The notes under the pieces: generated by a model
Told to the model about the DNA's origin: nothing
The model's database searches: none
Seen by the model: only the letters and a program-made list of their open reading frames with translations
Shown: positions 11,658 through 18,696 of the stretch, piece by piece
Layout of the letters: each line of letters begins with the position of its first letter
Position numbering within the stretch: position 1 is the first letter of the stretch
From: Serratia oryzae
GTDB taxonomy: Bacteria > Pseudomonadota > Gammaproteobacteria > Enterobacterales > Enterobacteriaceae
Reading direction: 5' to 3'
NCBI RefSeq assembly: GCF_001976145.1
Contig: NZ_MOXD01000001.1
Span: 434,001 to 498,000 of the forward strand
DNA: 64,000 nt
Program-made: the position numbers and the translations under genes

Positions 11658-11681
11658 GGCCTGCCCGACCACAGGCAGGCC
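11658..11681 (+). terminator. ydiK terminator hairpin
   Basis: An 8-bp perfect stem (GGCCTGCC / GGCAGGCC) starts 7 bases after the ydiK stop. No strong T-run follows, so termination strength is uncertain. Confidence 0.55.
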
Positions 11682-11794
11682 ATCAATCCCATTATTGCTG
11701 TTTACTCCCCCTGCCACACATGACTCTTTATGCCTCGGCACAAAAAAGTTGCACTCGGGGATATTGCCAGCCGTTTTTATTCCCCGGGTTTTAT

Positions 11795-11808
11795 TAGGAT
11801 GAATCTTA
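11795..11808. promoter_or_regulatory. Candidate RcsB box of rprA
   Basis: The reverse strand reads TAAGATTCATCCTA, matching 11 of 14 positions of the RcsAB-box consensus TAAGAATATTCCTA. It is centred about 50 bases upstream of the inferred rprA start. E. coli rprA is activated by RcsB from a similar position. Confidence 0.6.
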
Positions 11809-11850
11809 ATGACGCCTACAGCCTAAGTGCTTAGTCTTATTACTCTATTT

Positions 11851-11953
11851 GGTACAAAACCTTAGCTTCTCCATCACGTATCAAATCGATCATCCCATGT
11901 ATATAAATTGCTGTGTGTAGTCTTTGCCCGTCACCTTCGATGGGCCTTTTTTT
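11851..11953 (+). ncRNA. rprA: Small regulatory RNA RprA
   Basis: The 3' half, AATTGCTGTGTGTAGTCTTTG at 11906-11926 followed by a GCCCGTC/GATGGGC hairpin and a T7 run, is nearly identical to E. coli RprA as I remember it. The place between ydiK and the following transporter gene is also the E. coli position. RprA is an Hfq-dependent activator of rpoS translation under Rcs control. The 5' end (about 11851) is set by the known length of roughly 105 nt and by a -10-like TACTCT just upstream. The 5' half is diverged from E. coli. Confidence 0.85.
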
Positions 11954-11992
11954 ATCCTTTTCACGTGCCGGGTACCCGGCATTGTTCCAGGA

Positions 11993-13324
11993 TTATTCAA
12001 CCGTAACGGGTTTTACTGCCGGGAGAGGTTGGCTTGTGACGCGATGCTTTAGCACATAACAGGCGACGATGCCAAAACATGCCATCACTACGGTATAGCC
12101 AAAATAAAGCTGATAACCGGTTTTCTGATCGGGGGCATAATCCATAATATAGCCATTAATCAGTGGGATAAAGATATCTGGGCAATAACCCACCGCAGAA
12201 ATCACCCCGATTGCCAGGCCGAGCTTGGTTTCCGGCACCTTCAGGTTCTCGATAATCGCCCAGTATAGGCCGCGTACTGCATAAGTCAGCAGGCCGACAA
12301 AGAGAATAAAGAAAACACAGAATCCAACCACCACACCGGAAGGCAAATGAGTTGCCGGGATAGCGATCAGGCCGACCAGGCCAAGCGCACTTAGCATTAA
12401 CGCGTAGGTTAATACCTTGATATTCCCTAACTTGTCACCCAGGAAACCACCGACTACCCCCCCGACCGGCCGCAACCATAGTTTGATCGTGGTGATCGTC
12501 CCTGCCATCACGGCAGTAAATCCCCAACCGCCGGCCTGCAAATAGCCTGAAAAGCTGTAGGTAGACCAGAATAAGTGGTAACCAGAAGAGATGATAATTG
12601 CGATCAACCACACCTCGGGCTGGCGCAGGATAAAACCCAGATCCTTAATCACGTTTTTATTGGTGGTTTTAGCCCGCTTTTCTTCTGTCTCATGTGGAGC
12701 GTTGGCTTCAAACCAGATACAGACAAAGCAGACCACGGCTAAGGCTATGCAGAACCAAGAGTACAGGTGAATCACGTAGACCAGCCCCTGAACCACGTTT
12801 GCGTCATTCGGGCCAACCGTTACCGAGAAAATAAACAGCGCAATGCTGGCCAGGATCGATTCAACCAGGCCGCGACCGCCATCGTAAATCCCGTAAAAGC
12901 GCCCAGCCTCATTTTTTGCCGCCAGCAGCTTGATGCGCTTCATCACCGCCCCCCAGAAGGTCAAGCCGGTAGTGATTCCCCAGCCTGAAAAAATGATTAA
13001 CAGTGCGGTATAGGAAGGCAAGGTACTGTACCAAAGCCCTAACAGGCCCGTCCCCAATAGAGACAGGGTGATCAGCTTCATCGGTTTCACTCTATCGGCT
13101 AACCAACCGCTGGGTGTATAGCAGATAAAAAACAAAAACCCCATGATTGAATACAACTCACCGAGTTGCACATTAGTAATATTAAAAGCTTGGATCATCG
13201 TATCCTGATAAATCTGCCTCAAATATAGCATCGGATATATTGCACCGCCGGCGATGGTCAGCAGTAATATCTGTATATATCGAGTGCTATTTTTAACTTG
13301 CTCTGTCTTTACTCTATTTTCCAT
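11993..13324 (-). CDS. MFS transporter of the accessory catabolic island
   Basis: A roughly 443-residue major facilitator transporter with about twelve hydrophobic segments. It shows the loop 2-3 motif GWLADRVKPMK near residues 74-84. Its general look is that of the OPA/YihN branch, but the substrate cannot be read from the sequence. It is the last gene of the SDR-oxidase-kinase-MFS set, separated from the kinase by an ERIC element. The start at 13324 (MENRVKTEQ) is the likely one; an ATG at 13333 is also possible, with the AGG site lying between 1 and 10 bases from the two. Confidence 0.8.
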   Translation of the reverse strand: MENRVKTEQVKNSTRYIQILLLTIAGGAIYPMLYLRQIYQDTMIQAFNITNVQLGELYSIMGFLFFICYTPSGWLADRVKPMKLITLSLLGTGLLGLWYSTLPSYTALLIIFSGWGITTGLTFWGAVMKRIKLLAAKNEAGRFYGIYDGGRGLVESILASIALFIFSVTVGPNDANVVQGLVYVIHLYSWFCIALAVVCFVCIWFEANAPHETEEKRAKTTNKNVIKDLGFILRQPEVWLIAIIISSGYHLFWSTYSFSGYLQAGGWGFTAVMAGTITTIKLWLRPVGGVVGGFLGDKLGNIKVLTYALMLSALGLVGLIAIPATHLPSGVVVGFCVFFILFVGLLTYAVRGLYWAIIENLKVPETKLGLAIGVISAVGYCPDIFIPLINGYIMDYAPDQKTGYQLYFGYTVVMACFGIVACYVLKHRVTSQPLPAVKPVTVE

Positions 13325-13454
13325 AATAGTCATACCTGTGTGATATCGTTTACCCTCTTTTATCCAAGCGGCACGGCGGCGCAAACCAGATGTTTATTTA
13401 ACTTCTGGGTGCACTACCGGAAGATTTGCTGGAATAGACCGGAGAGATTTTTTA

Positions 13455-13581
13455 TATACCCTTCATACTTCAAGTTGCTTGGGTGTTGGCTGCCTTTACT
13501 CACCCCAGTCACTTACTTGAGTAAGCTCCTGGGGCTTCGCTCAGTTGCCGCCTACAAGCAACTCGAATTATTTTTGGTATA
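13455..13581. repeat. ERIC element (intergenic repeat unit), 127 bp
   Basis: The core carries CACCCCAGTCACTTACTT and GTAAGCTCCTGGGG, the conserved ERIC sequences used for ERIC-PCR. The ends are the usual imperfect inverted repeats (TATACCCTTCATACTTCAAG... and ...CTCGAATTATTTTTGGTATA). The length of 127 bp is standard. It lies between the kinase and the MFS gene of one transcription unit, and its right end supplies the kinase stop codon and last residues. Confidence 0.92.
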
Positions 13582-15018
13582 TTTTGATGGTCTATTAAGA
13601 AAATCATAGACCTCTGACAACAGTGGATCTGTATAACTACGTACTTTCATATAGACGTTTTTATTAATGCCATCATAATAAATATGATTTTTTTGATTAG
13701 GGATATACTTTTTCTTAATCTGCACCATATCTCTTTTTGCCTGGTTAAAATCCTGTACCACCCCTAATCCAACGGCAGTACACATAGCCGCACCCAGGCA
13801 GGCTGAACTGTTGGCTTGCAGGGTATAGGTCTCTTTACCAAAGAGATCGCAGATAATCTGCACTAAAACATCGCTTTTTGCCCCGCCGCCAATAATCCGG
13901 ATGCTATTGATGGAGGATGCTGTTTCCTGCAGCATGGCATCAATATTGTTCTTTATCGTGTAGGCAATAGCTTCCAAAATAGAGCGATAAATATGGTACT
14001 TAGTATGGCGCTGATCAAAACCGAACATCATCCCCTTACGGAATTGATGGCTTGGCGGGCTCAGCCAATCAAGAATAGTAATCAACCCTTCTGAACCCGG
14101 GGCAATGGATTCGGCAATACGGTTTAATACATCTTCTTCACTGATGTTTTCCATCTCAGCAATCTTGCTGATATCTTCACCCGCTAAATGTTTAAACCAA
14201 CTCACCGTCCACATACCCCGCCGGATCCCGGTAGATTCATAGACATATTTGAAAGGTTCACACGCCAGCGTCGGGAAAAAACTCTCGGCATGGGAGAAAT
14301 AATCATGGCGGTACAGCATGGCCGAAATAAATGTCCCCAGCGAGATCATAATTTCATCAGCGGCGGTAATGCCCGCGCCAAGCACTTCAACAGCCTTGTC
14401 ATTACCGGTAGCAAATACGCAAATATCCGCATTCAGACCAAAACGCTCGGCGAGTTCTGCCCTGAGCGGCCCGTAGCTCTCGCCGGGTTTGATCAGCTCA
14501 AACAGTTGGCTGCGCGTGAGCCCCTGGCGCTGGATCTCAGCATCATCTGCCCATTGCAGGGTCTGCCAATCCATAGGCCAATAAACTTCCTGATTGGAAC
14601 AACTGTCTTTGAAAGCGCCGGTTAAGCGTAAACCAAGATAACCGGACGTGGTGGTCACATATTTTACCGCGTCATTCTGATGAACATAGGGCTGCGACAT
14701 ACGCATATCCATCCAACTGATGACCGGTTCAACCAGTTCACCCTTCTCATCCAGCAGCACCCTGCAACAGCGAATAGTACACAACCCTATTCCCAGGATC
14801 TGACGCCGATCGCCGGTAAATTTATCCAGGCAATCTTCTATGGCGCGAACCAGGCTCTCCCAGAGATCTTCTCCGGGATGGTAAACAACGCCCGGTGCCG
14901 GTGTTTCTGTATTCTGCAATAAATCACTGCCATAACAGATTTCATTACCCTGTTGGTCAAAAATACCTACCTTGGTACTTTGCGATCCACTATCAATACC
15001 CATAAATAGTTTTTTCAT
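13552..15018 (-). CDS. FGGY-family carbohydrate kinase
   Basis: A 488-residue kinase of the ribulokinase/xylulokinase/glycerol kinase superfamily. It has the N-terminal ATPase motif MGIDSGSQSTK (6-16), the FGGY catalytic aspartate Asp207 in GNDKAVEVLGAG, and the C-terminal adenosine-site IIGGGAKSDVLVQI. It should phosphorylate a sugar or polyol brought in by the neighbouring transporter. The substrate is not deducible; it is not a close match to GlpK, XylB or AraB by eye. The final nine codons and the stop lie inside an ERIC element, so the native C-terminus was replaced or extended by that insertion. Confidence 0.85.
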   Translation of the reverse strand: MKKLFMGIDSGSQSTKVGIFDQQGNEICYGSDLLQNTETPAPGVVYHPGEDLWESLVRAIEDCLDKFTGDRRQILGIGLCTIRCCRVLLDEKGELVEPVISWMDMRMSQPYVHQNDAVKYVTTTSGYLGLRLTGAFKDSCSNQEVYWPMDWQTLQWADDAEIQRQGLTRSQLFELIKPGESYGPLRAELAERFGLNADICVFATGNDKAVEVLGAGITAADEIMISLGTFISAMLYRHDYFSHAESFFPTLACEPFKYVYESTGIRRGMWTVSWFKHLAGEDISKIAEMENISEEDVLNRIAESIAPGSEGLITILDWLSPPSHQFRKGMMFGFDQRHTKYHIYRSILEAIAYTIKNNIDAMLQETASSINSIRIIGGGAKSDVLVQIICDLFGKETYTLQANSSACLGAAMCTAVGLGVVQDFNQAKRDMVQIKKKYIPNQKNHIYYDGINKNVYMKVRSYTDPLLSEVYDFLNRPSKYTKNNSSCL

Positions 15019-15079
15019 TATTCACTTCCATTATTCTTGATATCTATAGTGGGGATAGAGTGACTTATCCCTTTAGCCT

Positions 15080-15106
15080 GAGTTGCAGCCTTATTGACCG
15101 CAACTC
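15080..15106. repeat. Hairpin between oxidase and kinase genes
   Basis: A 7-bp perfect inverted repeat (GAGTTGC / GCAACTC) with a 13-base loop sits in the 148-base gap between the oxidase stop and the kinase start. The arms resemble the ERIC ends (CGAGTTGC), so it may be an ERIC remnant. No T-run follows on the minus strand. Confidence 0.4.
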
Positions 15107-15166
15107 GAAGCTCTTAGGATATTACACCGACCGCTCCCGTTCCCCTTGGGGATTGATCCGTGAAGG

Positions 15167-16639
15167 TTACTCGAAGAAATGCTCAGTGCCTGGCTGCGGA
15201 TAAATACAGCCGAAATTCATGATACCTTTCGGATCATAAACCTGTTTCAGCCCTTGCAGAATATAATAGGCGCTGCCATGCTCCTGCTCGGTCCATTCAT
15301 TTCGATATTTACCAATGCCGTGATGGTGACACATTGAACCACCCAGTTTCAGCGTCTCTTCCACAATAATGCGCTGAATAGGATGGTGATAAATACGCAT
15401 TTCATCTTTCGCTTCGCAGTGGATATTGTAGTTATAAACAAAGTACATATTGGTACCGTTAATATAACTGTGCGATGAGTGCCCACCCAGCATGGTGAGA
15501 TCTTCACTGCGTTCAAATTCACTGCGAATACGCTGGATCACGCGATCGTAGATTTTCGGGATCATTTCCCAACTTGCAGAGATCTCGGTAGTGAAACCAT
15601 CATGACGATTATGATTCACCATCTCGCTCACTTCTTGCTCGATGCGCGCCTGCGACCAGTTGAGATGATTGAACCAGTCTTCGATCAGCTGGCTTTTAAC
15701 CGGTTTCAGGATCCCCGCAGCATGTTCCTTGATGATTTCGTTGATGCCATCAATGGTGGCATTCACAATGCCGGAAGGCCCTTCCACCATAAAGATCAGA
15801 ACACACTTGCCTTCGTGGAAGGCCGAGAAATGCTGCGCCGCATCCTCTTCTGAATAAACCCGCGCCACCGAAGGGCGGTAACCTGCCACCATGACGTCAC
15901 GCAGGATCTTGATACCTGAGGCAACATCCTTGATTAAGTGCCCGATAAACCGGTTATTCTCCGGGTAGAACTTGAACAGTTTCACCGTGACTTCGGTGAT
16001 AAAACACAGGGTACCTTCGTTACCAATCACCACATGGCGGATGTCCGGGCCGCCGGCGCGGCGTGCGACACTCTTGATACGTGAAATGTGCCCATCAGGG
16101 AAGACACACTCCAGGCCAAGTACCATATCCTCAATTCCACCGTACAGGGTAGAAAACTGGCCGATACTGCGCGTGGCCACTAAGCCACCATATTGTGCAA
16201 CCGGCTTGGACTGCGGCGAATGGCCGGTTGTCAGCCCCTGTTTGCGCGCTTCATCTTCCAGCGTTTGCAGGCAAACCCCGGCTTGCACCGTGGCTTCCAT
16301 ATTGTAGCTGTCGATCTTGATGATTTTATTCAGGCGTGCCGAGTCAATCACCAGGGTATTTTCTTTCCAGTTTTCCAAGCCACCTTCGGTCGCCGTCTTG
16401 CCGCTGCGTGGAATAACGTTAATGGCATTTTCATTACAGAATTTGAGTATCTCAGCCACTTCATCGGCACTTTCTGGCAGCACAATGGCGGTAGGGAGAG
16501 GAACATTAAGCTGCTCTTTGGCCTTAGCATATTTTTTATATCTGTCGGCTGCTGCATCATAGAGCTTGGCATGATCGGTCACGATCTGATCCGCTTTCAA
16601 TAGGCTATGCAATTGCTTTAATGTGTCATGCTTATTCAT
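15167..16639 (-). CDS. FAD-binding oxidase, alkyl-DHAP synthase-like
   Basis: A 490-residue VAO/PCMH-type flavoprotein. The N-terminal FAD domain (about residues 50-230) includes PRSGKTATEGG. The C-terminal cap domain ends with HHHGIGK (438-444), the triple-histidine active-site motif of alkyldihydroxyacetonephosphate synthases, and a YDPKGIMNFG tail. AGPS makes ether-lipid precursors, but bacterial relatives have many unknown substrates, so the specific reaction is open. The ATG at 16639 has an AAGGG site; an ATG five codons upstream lacks one. It lies between an SDR gene (21-base gap) and the kinase. Confidence 0.82.
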   Translation of the reverse strand: MNKHDTLKQLHSLLKADQIVTDHAKLYDAAADRYKKYAKAKEQLNVPLPTAIVLPESADEVAEILKFCNENAINVIPRSGKTATEGGLENWKENTLVIDSARLNKIIKIDSYNMEATVQAGVCLQTLEDEARKQGLTTGHSPQSKPVAQYGGLVATRSIGQFSTLYGGIEDMVLGLECVFPDGHISRIKSVARRAGGPDIRHVVIGNEGTLCFITEVTVKLFKFYPENNRFIGHLIKDVASGIKILRDVMVAGYRPSVARVYSEEDAAQHFSAFHEGKCVLIFMVEGPSGIVNATIDGINEIIKEHAAGILKPVKSQLIEDWFNHLNWSQARIEQEVSEMVNHNRHDGFTTEISASWEMIPKIYDRVIQRIRSEFERSEDLTMLGGHSSHSYINGTNMYFVYNYNIHCEAKDEMRIYHHPIQRIIVEETLKLGGSMCHHHGIGKYRNEWTEQEHGSAYYILQGLKQVYDPKGIMNFGCIYPQPGTEHFFE

Positions 16640-16660
16640 ATTTACCCTTATCATTATCGA

Positions 16661-17446
16661 TTAACGCACTAAAAAACCACCGTCGACAGCTATCACTGAG
16701 CCGTTAACATAATTGGATGCATCTGAGGCCAAAAAGACTGCCGTCCCCATCAGATCGGCAATATTTCCCCAACGATTGGCCGCAATATGCGAAAGTACCC
16801 GCTTATTAGCATCAGGATCTGAGCGTGTTTTTTCGGTTAATGGCGTTGCATAATATCCAGGCGCAATCGCGGTGACCTGAATATTGAATTGTGCCAATTC
16901 GTCGCAGTAGGCTTTCGTCAGCCCAACAATCCCGTGCTTACTCGCCGAATACGCCGGTGACCATTGCCCGCCCAAATAAGAGAACATGGAAGCGATATTG
17001 ATGATCTTCCCACTCCGCTGCGGGATCATGTATTTGGCCACTTCGTGCGACATTTCAAAGGCGGCGCTCAGATTGAGGGCGATCATTTTATCCCACTGCA
17101 CGCGGGTGAATTTGAGAACATCCGGTTCGTTAATGCACATCCCAGCATTGTTGACCAGTATATCGATGCGCCCAAAACGAGCTGCTACCTGATCTATTGC
17201 CTGTTGGGGTTCCCCTTCACGGGTAATGTCCGCCAGAATAAAGTGATAATCCACCCCGCACTCTTCTACCAGACGCCGGGTTTCCCCTTCGTCGTCCGCA
17301 ATGGCGATAACGGCGACATTAGCCCCAGCTTTGGCAAACGCCAGACTGTATGCCTGGCCCAGCCCGCTGTTGCCCCCCGTGACGATCGCTGTTCTTCCTT
17401 TTAGAGAGAACAGGTTCAAACTGAAGTCTGTGATTTTTTCCAACAT
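16661..17446 (-). CDS. SDR-family dehydrogenase (KduD-like)
   Basis: A 261-residue classical short-chain dehydrogenase. It has the cofactor motif TGGNSGLG (23-30), NNAG (99-102), the catalytic Ser153, Tyr166 and Lys170 (YSASK), and the PGYYATPLT loop. It resembles 2-deoxy-D-gluconate and sugar-alcohol dehydrogenases and probably oxidises or reduces a sugar hydroxyl with NAD(P). It is the first gene of the minus-strand set. The start at 17446 has an AGGA site 7 bases upstream; a longer frame would begin with non-conserved residues. Confidence 0.85.
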   Translation of the reverse strand: MLEKITDFSLNLFSLKGRTAIVTGGNSGLGQAYSLAFAKAGANVAVIAIADDEGETRRLVEECGVDYHFILADITREGEPQQAIDQVAARFGRIDILVNNAGMCINEPDVLKFTRVQWDKMIALNLSAAFEMSHEVAKYMIPQRSGKIINIASMFSYLGGQWSPAYSASKHGIVGLTKAYCDELAQFNIQVTAIAPGYYATPLTEKTRSDPDANKRVLSHIAANRWGNIADLMGTAVFLASDASNYVNGSVIAVDGGFLVR

Positions 17447-17516
17447 GAGCGTTTCCTGATAATTTTTTAACGTTTCACTTTCATCACCTCTAACTCTGGA
17501 CAACATTTATACCGAT

Positions 17517-17560
17517 AATTTTCCATAAAAACATGCTTTAGATCCAATTTATGGAAAATT
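17517..17560. promoter_or_regulatory. Candidate operator: 13-bp perfect inverted repeat
   Basis: AATTTTCCATAAA at 17517-17529 and its exact reverse complement at 17548-17560 are spaced 31 bp centre to centre, about three helical turns. It lies 70-115 bases upstream of the SDR start, between the divergent regulator and catabolic genes, so it is the best candidate for the RpiR-type regulator's binding site. Confidence 0.6.
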
Positions 17561-17669
17561 AACGCAACAACATTTATTAATTCTTTATAAAAAGATAAAA
17601 TTGACATTATTTTTATTTATAATGCTAATTTATGGTTTTTAAAACTTAATAACTTTATTTTATCAGAAC

Positions 17670-17691
17670 ATAATTCTGATGTTGGAATTAT
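17670..17691. promoter_or_regulatory. Second inverted repeat upstream of the regulator gene
   Basis: ATAATTC and GAATTAT form a perfect 7-bp inverted repeat with an 8-base spacer, 117 bases before the regulator ATG. A TTGACA at about 17591 could be part of a plus-strand promoter. A role in autoregulation is inference. Confidence 0.35.
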
Positions 17692-17807
17692 AAATACGGA
17701 GCGATCTTGCCAAGATGGTTATCTCTTCAGCAAGTGGGGTACTCATTGGGAGGTTTTTCTCGTAACATTGAACGAGGATGCTCTGGGCCTAACATCGGAA
17801 ATAAATC

Positions 17808-18524
17808 ATGATAAAAATTGATTACAATGGTTTGAATGCGTTGGAAAAGAAACTATTAGACAGCACTAAAGAATGCATTCAACATAATTCAACGGTTTCT
17901 ATTACTGAGCTTAGCGCACAGTTTGATGTTTCAACGTCGAAAATATCCAAGTTTGTCAGAAAACTGGGGTTTGAATCTTTCAAACAATATAAAAAATATA
18001 TTATCAGCGAACATAATGACACCTCCCCAGAAAAACCATCAAGTGAATTACAGCGTATAGCAGATTACATCGCCAATTTTGATGATCGCCTTGCTCATGA
18101 TTTTTGGTTAAAGATAAAAGATTGCAATAAGCTGATTATCTATGGGTTAGGCCCCTCTTACATTTGCGCTGATTACTTCGCCTATCGCCTGCGGATCTTT
18201 TCTGATGTATTTACGCTAGCCACCAATGAAGTCACAACCGTCAGAAACTCTGACAGTAAGGACACTAAACTCCTGGTGCTATCAACGACCGGATTATTCA
18301 AATCCTTTGATGAAGACCTCTCCGGTTTAAATTACAAAGAGATTATCTTTTTATTTGAAGAGTTCCGTTATTTCCCTAAACTACAGCAAAACACGCTTTT
18401 TTATCTTACCAATAGCGGTGGCAACAGCAAGCTGAAGCCTTATGAAAAATCGCGGACGTTGTTTTTTATTTTCTTGGAAGAAGTGATACAAAAGTTCATG
18501 CCAAATAGTAAACCCGGTGAATGA
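17808..18524 (+). CDS. MurR/RpiR-family transcriptional regulator
   Basis: A 238-residue protein with an N-terminal HTH_6 domain (TELSAQFDVSTSKISKFVRK, about residues 31-50) and a C-terminal SIS sugar-phosphate-binding domain (YGLGPSYICADYFAYRL, LLVLSTTGLFKSF). It is somewhat shorter than the usual 280 residues. Family members sense a phosphorylated sugar, which fits control of the divergent dehydrogenase-oxidase-kinase-transporter genes. Its coding sequence is clearly more AT-rich than that of flanking core genes, suggesting acquisition. A GGAA site lies 7 bases before the ATG. Confidence 0.85.
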   Translation: MIKIDYNGLNALEKKLLDSTKECIQHNSTVSITELSAQFDVSTSKISKFVRKLGFESFKQYKKYIISEHNDTSPEKPSSELQRIADYIANFDDRLAHDFWLKIKDCNKLIIYGLGPSYICADYFAYRLRIFSDVFTLATNEVTTVRNSDSKDTKLLVLSTTGLFKSFDEDLSGLNYKEIIFLFEEFRYFPKLQQNTLFYLTNSGGNSKLKPYEKSRTLFFIFLEEVIQKFMPNSKPGE

Positions 18525-18530
18525 AATGCT

Positions 18531-18664
18531 TATACCCAAAATAATTCGAGTTGCTTGACAAAAACGCAATGCGTTTTTGAACAGCGCTTGCCCCTAAGAG
18601 ACTCGGCCCTGACTTGGGCCGAGTAACGCAGAACACCCAGGCAACTTGAAGTATGAAGGGCATA
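18531..18664. repeat. 134-bp repeat with ERIC-like ends and an unrelated core
   Basis: The ends (TATACCCAAAATAATTCGAG... and ...TTGAAGTATGAAGGGCATA) match the ends of the ERIC element at 13455-13581 in inverted order. The core is different. It contains a near-perfect palindrome (AAAAACGCAATGCGTTTTT) and a 9-bp stem (ACTCGGCCC / GGGCCGAGT). It lies between the convergent regulator and ppsA genes and may act as a bidirectional terminator. Confidence 0.75.
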
Positions 18665-18686
18665 GGGGCACCTAGTGGCGCCCCTA
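18663..18686. terminator. Hairpin 3' of ppsA
   Basis: TAGGGGC and GCCCCTA form a 7-bp stem extended by CC/GG after one mismatch. It abuts the repeat at 18531-18664 and precedes the ppsA stop at 18697. It has no T-run but is well placed to end ppsA transcripts. Confidence 0.45.
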
Positions 18687-18696
18687 GAGAGAAGAG

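Noticed and set aside
11967-11980. Perfect 14-bp palindrome GCCGGGTACCCGGC near the MFS stop
   Set aside because: It has no loop or T-run and no known factor site; probably incidental, since the RprA terminator is adjacent.
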